DNA of 29,469 bases from Halocafeteria seosinensis (Eukaryota; Sar; Bigyra; Bicosoecida): assembly GCA_001687465.1 (NCBI GenBank), contig LVLI01000596.1, positions 1 to 29,469 on the forward strand, written 5' to 3'. The notes below the pieces were generated by a model. That model saw only the letters and a list, made by a program, of their open reading frames with translations, searched no databases and was not told the origin of the DNA. Of the stretch, positions 1 through 10,400 are shown piece by piece. Each line of letters begins with the position of its first letter. The stretch's first letter is position 1. Made by a program: the position numbers and the translations under genes.

Positions 1-3
1 TTG

Positions 4-124
4 TAGTACATTGATACGTCCTGGAGGAGGGAGCCGGGCATGCCTTTGCGGCCGGCAAAGTTTGCCGGCTGAAGAGAAGAGATGATCAAACTTTATCTAT
101 TACCAACTGGTAGTACATTGATAC
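4..124. repeat. Direct repeat pair and 19-nt palindrome
   Basis: The 14-mer TAGTACATTGATAC occurs at 4-17 and again at 111-124. Between the copies, 51-69 is a perfect inverted repeat: GCCGGCAAA, one base, then TTTGCCGGC. This could be the edge of a repeat unit or a small foldback. Nothing ties it to a named element. Confidence 0.5.
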
Positions 125-1355
125 CACAAATTCGAGTGAGGTGGTATCCAGGCAGCACTCTCTTTTGATGAGTAGAGTCCCTCTAATCACAGCGGGTAGA
201 TTACACTGTAGTTGTGGTGCGTAACGACGTGCGTTGGACGCAAGAACGGTGCCGATAGCTTACCGTTCTTCAGTGAAATAGACGTATGGCGATTGAGTTT
301 GGGTAATGTTACTTGATTGCTGAATTGGGTGGACCGTCTGCGGTTAGGTGGTAGCAACGAGGTCGTCCAGTGACAGGAAACGCCTTCGGAGAGCGCCGCA
401 AGGTGGTGTTGCTAGGACTGCACATGCAGTACTTTCGTTAGACATAATGATACAGGTTTTGTGTTTCGACACCGTTCCCCCGCATCGTTTTGTCGCCTTT
501 CTACATTTTCCGGAGAGAAGAGAGCTTGTCGACACAATTCTTCCCAGGAGCAATTGCGAAGGCTGATCTAATCGACTCTCTAACGGCAGGGCGGAAGTGG
601 GGAGACAATGGAATAAGTTGATGCGAGCGCTATCAGTCTACCTTGTGAGGGAACAGTTCCTGGGCTTTGGCGCCTTTGTGGACGAATTTGCGCCTTGCAC
701 GATCTAAGAGTCGTATTTAGCCTCCGAAGGACTACTGGTGACTTGAGGACTGCCGTTTGTGACGGAGGAAGTGGGACGAATGAAGTCCGCAGGCGTGAGG
801 CTTGTGGTTGCAGCAACAGGAGGCTGTCTGAATCCCAGCGTGTTGCTCGCGTATGGGCTGCAAGACCGACGCTGGGGGCCACTCTGGCGGATTTCGTAGG
901 CACCCTGTGCAGGTAGACGGAACTGTCGGAGTAATCCACGTCAGGGCCAGTTTCCTACCAGCTGGCTCACTCATGGACGGTACCGGTGGTACTGCAAGAG
1001 TGGTCGCAGCACGTTGGAAATAAACGGACCTGTAAGGAGACTGAGCAGAAACGACGAATCAAGGCCTTGGAGCTTGCCTATCAGTGTCCAAGTTCCCAAA
1101 TCACATTAGTGCCGAAGTCCTCAACGGAGCTTATATACTACAGCTGAGACGAAGCTGGTTGCCTTGCTTGGAAACCAGGGTGGTGTTCATGCGATGGTAC
1201 CCTGTCGTGGCTATGGAGAATTCCTGATGCTATTTTTCTCTTCTGGTGTGTCTGGTATGTCGTCCTCCCGCACTTTGCCAATTGGGCGTATGTCGGCATC
1301 GCCCCTTAAGTTGACGCTTCCAGAAAGATGGTATACATTAGGTGCACCGGTACTA

Positions 1356-2197
1356 TTATTGTCTGTCGACGTAGATTTTCCAAATTACCTTGGATAAGTC
1401 TGTCAAGCCCTTCGGCTTTGGAGTAAACGGACATATTATCCTGACAATAAATGTGTAGCACACCTCATTGACCTTCCTGTTTACCACACTGACTGCCACA
1501 CCAACTATTTGTTCATGAACAGGAAACCCATCTCGCAAAGTACATATTTGATGATGAGTGACGATTCCTACAATCTCCGGGAAGTTGATGTATTGTATGC
1601 GGCCCAATTTCGTCCTTTCCACGCAGGTGGACCGCTCCGTGGATCTAACACCCTGAGCAGACGAACGTAATCTCCCTTACTGAGTCTATTGTCGAACGCG
1701 ATAATAACCCGTTCAGGGTCGCGGAGTGCTAGGCATTTCCGTTTATCCTCGTAAGATTCTGACTTCTGTATACCTGAATACTGCAGCAGCTGTACTGCCA
1801 ACTGTTGGCGCTCCCAAGGCATTCTTCTCTGGCAAAACGGATGCGTACAACCCGTAGCGAAGTTTCTAAAATGCGATGAAAATCCCACGGGAGTGTTCCT
1901 ATTTAACTGTCGAGGCATCTCTTCCGCAGTTGCTGAGCGAAGATGCTTTGGATACACACAGCAATCCAATTGCCGTTGCCAATGTTGACAGTGGCAATCA
2001 TTGCTTCCGGGTTAGATTTGTCGGGGCTCGCGACTGAAATTGGGGATATTCCCACAAACGTCTGTTAGAAAGCTCGAATAAAAGGAGTTTACCATCCGGA
2101 CTATTCTCCCTCGAGCGTCAGCCCAGCGCTGAAACAGAGTTCCTCCTGCGTTGAGCACGTTGCTATGCAGCCACCCTGTCCGACTGGTACGAGTCAA
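1356..2197 (-). pseudogene. Possible eroded coding stretch (three adjacent frames)
   Basis: Three minus-strand frames follow one another: 2197-2012, 1969-1568 and 1622-1356. Their composition looks more protein-like than other frames in this region. One piece, read in the frame between the first two, contains the run VNIGNGNWIAV, which faintly recalls the His/Trp region of Ulp1-type (C48) proteases carried by some transposons. The stops and frame changes, with no good splice sites linking the pieces, suggest a decayed gene or transposon remnant. It could equally be chance, so this is a weak call. Confidence 0.15.
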
Positions 2198-4445
2198 TGA
2201 CTATCTGACTCTCAGTAGCACTGGAGCTAACCTCAGCAGTCCTTTCACACCAAGTTACAATCAACCAACCGGTTACCTTATTTAGTTCTAACTGGTTGTA
2301 TCGCTCAAATTCACCGCAACAAATTCAAATTGATGAAATGTCAGGTTGGTCGAGAGCCGCTCAAACTTCCAGTAAAGTCCCTAGCGGACGTATAACCGCT
2401 TTATTTAAATGGTATTTGGGGTTGAGTATTGAAACTTCTTGTGTGATCCACATATCGTATGGGGCAACCGAGTGAGCCAACCCCGCCCCTACACTAACTC
2501 CGATCGGACCGACTCCTAGCAACGCACGAGGAGGGGCAAACACTCTCTTCTCTACCCATCGCATTGCTGTGGTCTTGAAACTGCTGCTTTGGTGTTGCTA
2601 GATCTCTGGATAGGATGTCTACCTTTCAAAATCAGTTCGTGGGGCATACAGCTCAGCGTTTTGAGATGCAAGCCCACTGTTGACTCGCGGTGTTTGTGTG
2701 CGACCTCGGAGCCCACACGACACACCGTCCTCAGCAGCAGTACTGAACCCTCCACAAAACGTGAATCATGCGAACATTTACAGGCGACTAGATTCCTATC
2801 ATATATGCTCGAACAACTAAGTTTTCATCCGTGTTCTCCAGTAAACGGCCGTCGTGCAAGACACGACTCACAGGAGAGTCAATGCGACCACCACCGTGCA
2901 TTACTGCATCATATGCACACATACATCCGAAGCAGAAGTCTTTGAAAAGTTTTAATGGGACAAATGTACCACAGATGTGGGTTTGCTGTGGAATGGCTTG
3001 CTGTGGAATGCCGAATCCTGGCGAAGAGTGCCCACAGAGGCGTCCACTTGTTGCTTGTTCTACAATAGCTGAGTCGATAATGAGCGCACGTACCGTAATG
3101 CAGCAGCTTCGATTTACCATGCAGGAAGCTAGGCTGATTTCGGATGCCACCATATGATGTGTGTATACCTCGTGGTTGTGCGCTGTCTATTAAGGCAGCG
3201 GGCCACATATGCGGACACTACGGTACGGGCCCATACCGGCTCTGTGCAGTTGTTGTTGTTCTACACTCTCCGGCAAATAAAACCTACATACTCCGTTAAT
3301 GTGTACACCAAGAACCTCCATGTACCAGTGGGGTGGGTCCTAGTCGATCCTCTATCATACATACTGTTCCGGCTTGTATCGGTATTTTCGAAAAAAAGGC
3401 TGCGTGGACGCGTCCTTGTACGGCTGCCGGCGGCAAGGGATGATGTTTGTCAGTTTTTTGCTTCTCCGAAAAAGCAGTTATCCCGCCATTTACCCGGGCA
3501 ACCCCGGCCTCCACCAGACGAAACCACCGCCCCGTGGGCCTCCTTGGAGGCCTTAATTGTACCTTTTGCAGGAGCGATCACGCTTCTACTTTCACACAGT
3601 ACTTGCCATGGTACATGTGTTTTTCATATGGTCCGTTTTGTTTGCTCAGACCGGCCATCATTGCTCAGTTGCATGCATTACGGGGTACGGTCTGGGCCCG
3701 AGTTCGGCGGCACTAGCTCGCACAACCGAGGGGTAGCTGACGTCGCACGCCCAGCAGCGCGGCGGCATCCAGTAGTGCGAAGATTTGCATGGATTGGTCC
3801 CCGTAACATATTGCCGGTCCAATACAACATAGTCAAAGAGCGCACACCGTGAATATTTGCGCTTCAGTTGTTCATCTGTTTGGTTTTTTTGCCGGATTAG
3901 AGCAAGTAAAAGTAAGTGTAAGCCTGTCTTTTCCTCCTCCCAAAGAAACAAGTTAGGTACGTCAAAGGGGGATGAGGAATACAAAAAAGGCCGGGGATGA
4001 TGTACAGGGGAAGCATATAGGGGAAGCGGAGCGAGTGGGTGCTGGTGATCTGGAACGCTCCCAAAAGTCCAGCACGCTCCAGTGAAACCATTCGCATGTG
4101 TTTGCACTGAATCCTGCATCCGGTTTCAGAGACACAAGATAGAGGTAGGGGATCCTCTGTTTACCGGCCTTACTTGTATTTGAGGTCAATGAAGTATGTT
4201 GGATACCCTAACCGAATGCCAGAGGTTGCGTGCGACCCAAGAAGGTCGCTGGGGTTGGAAAACAAGCAACAGTTGTTCTGTTGCACTGACACTACCGCCT
4301 GGCATCGGCTGTGGTGTTCTCGTCAAGTGACTGGAGGTTACGTTGTGCCTATTGTGCTTCTCGTCATTCCCCAGCCGGGGTTACGGTTAATCGCTCATGT
4401 TGCAGGTCAGTTTTGTGAACCATCAAGCGTCGGAAAGCAATCACA

Positions 4446-7400
4446 ATGAAAACGGCACATATTTCACTATGTGTCATCCACCTATTGTGGGCCTCTTCAG
4501 TTACTGTGGCTCAGGAAGCCACCTCGCCCACTCCTTCCATTTCTCCATCTCCTTCCGAGTCTCCTTCTGTGAGTCCCACAACTTCAGAGACTCCTTCCGT
4601 CACTATGACACCATCGGAGACCCCTTCCGTGAGTGTTACACCTTCAGAGAGCCCCTCCGTAACCTCATCGACAAGCGTCACTCCGTCCGAGACCCCTTCT
4701 GTGAGTGTAACACCATCTGAGTCTCCGTCGACCAGTGCAACACCTTCTGAATCGCCGTCAACGAGTGTCACACCATCTGAATCTCCATCAACTAGTGTTA
4801 CACCATCTGAATCTCCATCAACGAGTGTCACACCATCTGAAACTCCATCAACGAGTGTTACACCATCTGAATCTCCATCAACGAGTGGCACACCGTCTGT
4901 ATCGCCATCCGAGTCGCCATCGACGAGTGTAACACCATCGGAATCTCCATCCGAAACGGCATCGACGAGTGTCACACCCTCTGAAACACCATCTGAATCA
5001 CCGTCAACGACTGTCACACCCTCTGAGACGCCATCCGATTCCCCGTCAACCAGTGTAACACCATCCGAATCCCCATCAACGACCGTAACACCGTCTGAAT
5101 CTCCATCGACCAGTGGAACACCATCCGAATCCCCATCAACGACCGTAACACCGTCTGAATCTCCATCGACCAGTGGAACACCATCCGAATCACCATCGAC
5201 GAGCGCTACACCATCTGTATCATCTTCCGTGTCACCATCGACAAGTGTCACACCATCTGAATCTCCATCAACGAGTGTTACACCATCTGAGTCTCCATCT
5301 GTATCCCCATCGACGAGTGTGACACCATCTGAAACCCCATCTCGGTCGACGAGTGTGACCCCGTCTGAGTCGCCGTCCCCGTCGACAAGTGCTACAACAT
5401 CTAGATCCCCGTCGACGAGTGTGACACCATCTGAGTCGCCGTCTCCGTCGACAAGTGCTACAACATCTGTATCCCCATCGACCAGTGTGACACCATCTGT
5501 ATCACCGTCGACCAGTGTGACACCATCTGAATCGCCAACCCCGTCAACAAGTGCTACAGTATCAATATCCCCATCGACGAGTGTCACACCATCTGAATCG
5601 GCTTCCCCGTCCACTAGTGCAACACCGTCGGAATCGCCGTCGACGAGTGTGACACCTTCTGAATCTCCATCCTCATCTACCAGCGCAACACCATCGGAAT
5701 CCCCATCTCCATCGACTAGTGCGACACCTTCCGGATCGACATCCCCCTCGACCAGCGGCACCCCATCAGAATCCCCATCAGCGAGTGTGACTTCTTCCGA
5801 ATCGGCATCCCCGTCGATGAGCGCAACACCTTCTGAATCGCCATCGCCATCGAGCAGCGGGACACCGTCAGTGTCTTCGTCGATGAGTGGCACACCATCT
5901 GAAACTCCGTCGACAAGTGTTACACCTTCAGTATCGGCATCTGCATCAACCAGTGCCACACCATCAGAATCGGCATCTGCATCGACCAGTGTCACACCAT
6001 CAGAATCGCCGTCGGCGAGTGTAACAGCTTCTGAATCGCCGTCCCCGTCGACGAGTGCAACACCATCAGAAACACCATCGACGAGTGTAACGCCATCAGG
6101 ATCCCCATCCCCTTCGACGAGTGCAACATCTTCTGAATCTCCGTCCCCATCCACCAGTGCAACACCGTCAGAATCGCCCTCGACGAGCGGCACTCCATCG
6201 GAATCCCCGTCAACGAGTGTAACTCCTTCCGAATCGCCATCACCCTCGGCAAGTGCAACTTCTTCCAAATCCCCGTCCCCTTCAATGAGCGGCACGCCAT
6301 CGGAGTCCCCGTCGACAAGTGTGACTCCTTCTGAATCGCCATCCCCATCGACGAGTGCTACACCAACGGAATCCCCGTCTCCATCGACCAGCTCCACACC
6401 ATCTGGATCTCCGTCGTCGAGTCTAACGCCTTCTGGATCGACATCCCCATCAACCAGTGGCACACCATCGGAATCTCCATCAGTGAGCGGCACTCCGTCC
6501 GAATCGGCATCCCCGTCCGCGAGTGCAACACCTTCTGCATCGCCATCATCGTCGACGAGCGGCACAGCCTCTGTATCTCCATCTGTGAGTTCAACACCGT
6601 CCAAAACGCCATCCGCATCGACCAGTGGCACACCATCTAAATCGTCATCGCCGTCAAGAAGTGCAACACCATCAGAATCTCCATCGTCGAGTGTAACACC
6701 TTCGGGGTCCTCATCCCCATCCACCAGTGGTACACCGTCGGGGTCGCCATCTCACTCGGCCAGTGGCACGCCATCTGAATCGCCATCTTCATCTCCGAGT
6801 GGCAGCCCATCCGAATCGCCATCGAAGAGTGCCACGTCGTCTAAAACACCATCTCCGTCGACGAGTGGAACATCTTCCCAAACTCCTTCGTCATCGACTA
6901 GTGGTACACCATCTGGATCCCCATCAACGAGTGGTACACCATCGAAATCCCCGTCGACAAGTGCAACAGCATCCGGCACACCATCGAAATCACCATCGGA
7001 GACTGGTACACCCTCTACTTCCGAAAGTCCCTCAGGCTCCTCATCGCCTAGCAGCAGCTCATCCGCCTCTAGTACTGCAAGTATATCCAGCTCGCCATCC
7101 CCAAGCGGTACTCCATCTGTAACCGCATCAAGCAGTGTTTCTCCGTCGGCAAGTGTGACAGCAACGCCGTCTTCATCAAGCACAGGTACTTCCAGTCGTA
7201 CTAGCACTGCCACATCTAGCCCAAGCGAAACAACATCCCAGACGCCGTCGGAAACTCCGACAAAGAGTGAGGGCGCCTCTCCGAGCAGCACGCACACTGC
7301 CGTACCCACAGGCACTCCGACATCTACTTCGACGCCTACAAGCAGCCAGACATCTACTCCCACGTTCACGAGTACCCGAACAACTACTCCGACCCCATCT

Positions 7401-10400
7401 CACACCGGGACAAATACACCTAGCAGAACTGCATCGGTCACATCTACATCTTCGATGACAGCTACTGGCAGCGGGACCAGTACTGGGACAGTTACGCCGA
7501 CCTCATCTACCACAGGAACTCCGAGTCGGACCGGCACAGACACTCCCACTCCGAGTCGGACTAGCACTGTCTCATCTACTCCAAGCGAAACCGCATCACA
7601 GACGCCGTCGGAAACCCCATCAAAGAGTGAGGGCGCCTCCCCGACCAGCACGAACACTGCTGCTCCCACCGTTACTCAGACGTCTACTTCGACGCCTACA
7701 CCTAGCCAAACATCATCTCCCACCTCAACAATCACCCGGACAGCTACTCCGACCTCATCTCACACAGGGACAAGTACACCTAGCCGAACTGCATCAGGCA
7801 CATCCACATCTTCCGTTACAGCAACTTCGAGTGGGACCCCCACTGAGACAGTCACGCCAACCTCATCTAGCACAGTTACTCCGAGTCGGACTAGCACTGT
7901 CACACGCACTCCAAGCGAAACCGCATCACGGACTGCATCGGAAACCGCATCAGTAACAGCATCAGTTACTTCATCCGTGACAAGCTCTGTCACATCTACT
8001 CCAAGCGAAACCCCGTCACAGACCGCTTCGGAAACTCCCACAAGCTCCGCTACCGCATCTTCGACTTCGACAGTTACCGCGACATCATCCATCACACCTA
8101 CTTCGAGTCGGACCAGCTCTGTCACACCCACTTCGAGCCGGACTAGCTCTGTCACACCTACTTCAAGCGAAACCCCATCCCAAACCCCTTCGGTAACTCC
8201 ATCGAAGAGTGTAAATGCGTCGGTGAGCAGCACCCGCACCCCCACATCCACGAGGACGCCAACAACTACTCCGAGTCGTACTTCGACTCCGTCGCTCACA
8301 GGTACAAGTACCCCTAGCGTGACTGCAACTCGCACTGCGTCCTCGAGTAACACTGCAACGAAGACCCCGTCGCGAACTGCTACAAGTACACCGACTTCAA
8401 GTCGGACCCCAAGCTCGACGGCGAGCAACACTGCAACTCCAACAATGACTGCCACTCCCAGTAACACTCCAGCACCGTCCATTCAATCAGGTCCTCAGCT
8501 CGATCAACTAGAATCCTTTTTGACAGTCACATTCGATACGGATACTAACCGTGCTGATGGTGACGTTGTGTTTGATTGTCTTGATTTGCTTTACTCTGAC
8601 ATAGGGAGGAACGCAAGCGTTTTCAGTGGTTGCTTCTGGACGAGTCGAAGAGAAATGATAATTGAACTGCGTTCGCCTGCGCTGGACCGGGAGGAATTTA
8701 ATGAGACGATTGCCGTGAACAGCACAATCACATTCGTAGGAGGGAAAATAGGACGAGACGAACCCTCAGCTCTTATGCCAGAGACCACTCTCTCTGTGGC
8801 TGCTGCTGATCCTCTCCCTGAGGTAGACTTTGAAGTAGGATTCCAGGAAATAGTTGCATTATGTGGAGATGCGAATGTTTTTGTCACATTTTCCATTGGT
8901 TCTAGCCGTGCCGAGGACATTACTTGGACATGGACTCTCGAATCGGTCGTAACTCTGGAGGGATCAGACATTGCAGATTCGAACACCACTGAAGCTGTAA
9001 GAGAAGAAATTACTCGAGCTAATGACGAAAATGATGACAATCTACACGTGGAGAAGGAAGAGCTGCCCAATGGAGCGAATTATAAGCTGAGATTGAGAGG
9101 AGAAAATGTGTACGGAAGCGTTAAGGAAGAAGAAATTGAATTCGAGGTTGAAGGTCAACAGGCTCCCGCTATTTCCTTCGATCAAGACCCTGGTGAAGAA
9201 ATTGTTAGCTCTGAAGCGGCAGTCTATCGTACATCGGCTACGTTGCTGAGCTGTGATGCGGCGGATGAAGGTGCAAGTGATGTCTCTTCGTTTGACTTCC
9301 AATACTCTTGGGGCATAATTGATCCTAACGGAGAGTCATTGGACGTGTCAGATTATCTCACACCAGATCCAAGGAGACTGAGTATACCCGGTTCAGAATT
9401 GGTTCCGTTTTTGAACGCCTATGCCATCCAGTTCAACGTTACTGCTGAATCCGACACACAAACCCTTAGGTCATCCCGTGATATAGAGCTGACAGTAACA
9501 CCAAGCTCCGTGGTGGCTAGCATTGCCGGTGGCAATGGGGCTGCGAGTATCAAAAAGAATCTTACGTTGGATGCATCGGAGAGTACGAGTCCGGATGAAG
9601 ACCTTGAAAGAATCCCTAAAGATTGGAGCTTCCAAAAAGATTTCGCCTGGAGCTGCGACATTCCAGGACGTAATGAAGATTGTCCGGCGAGACTGCTACA
9701 AAATGCGACCACTATGGACGGGAAACTGACGATACGCGAAGAAGATCTCGAAGAGCTAAAACAAGAATTGAGTCCGGAGGATGACCTAGCTGTGGTATTT
9801 ACTGTCACTGTTGATTTGCAGCTAGACCGCAGGACCGGAGAATTATTCAACTCGACAGACTCTGATTCTGTCACGATAACGCTGAAGGGGACTACGATCC
9901 CATCTGTTTCCTTTGAAGAGTTCTCCCCCAAAGATGCCCCCATCGTAATGGTCAATGGCCACCCACATTTCAAGGTTAACCGCGGTCAAGAAGTTCGCGT
10001 CGAAGCTAGGGTGGATGAGACACAGAATACCGCTAGCAAATGGGTGTTCGTCGACGAGGATAGTCTCGACCTTGAGGACATCATTGACTCCCAAAGTGTG
10101 GAATCAAATCCCTTGGTCATTCGTCCTAACTCACTCTTTCAGGGCAATAACTATATATTGCAGTTTCGGAGTCAGTTCAACGATTCCTTCTACGACGGAG
10201 GGACTTTCGGTTTTACAGAGGTTCGGGTGACTGTCAATCAACCACCTCGAGGTGGCCGGCTCCTGATAACTCCGAATCCCGATTCTGGGATAGTGAGTGA
10301 TGTTGAAGAGGTGACGTTGCGGTCTGTAGGATGGAAAGATGAGGACACCCCCTTACGCTATGCTTTTTCAGCTGGGGACTCTAAAGACTTCAGCCTTAGC

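Larger units (their letters stand above)
1..4445. other. Left region with no convincing gene
   Basis: No frame here shows recognisable domains, a convincing signal peptide, or a chain of frame-compatible exons. The longest open frame (3154-3852, +) has the mixed, low-information composition of a chance frame. Small repeats lie at the far left and fragmented minus-strand frames lie at 1356-2197. The last few hundred bases should contain the promoter and leader of the large gene that begins at 4446, but I see no clear TATA box or other element. Confidence 0.5.

Noticed and set aside
3154-3852. 232-codon plus-strand open frame
   Set aside because: No domain, signal peptide or composition bias; overlapping frames of similar quality lie on both strands, so chance is the simplest explanation.
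4511-6724. Long minus-strand open frame encoding an acidic DGDSDGV-type repeat protein
   Set aside because: It is the antisense shadow of the TPSESPSTSV-coding array; periodic codon use keeps the opposite strand open. It has no independent start context or domain.
6752-8482. Further minus-strand open frames rich in Val, Asp and Leu opposite the stalk
   Set aside because: Same antisense effect over the Ser/Thr/Pro-coding sequence; the real gene is on the plus strand.
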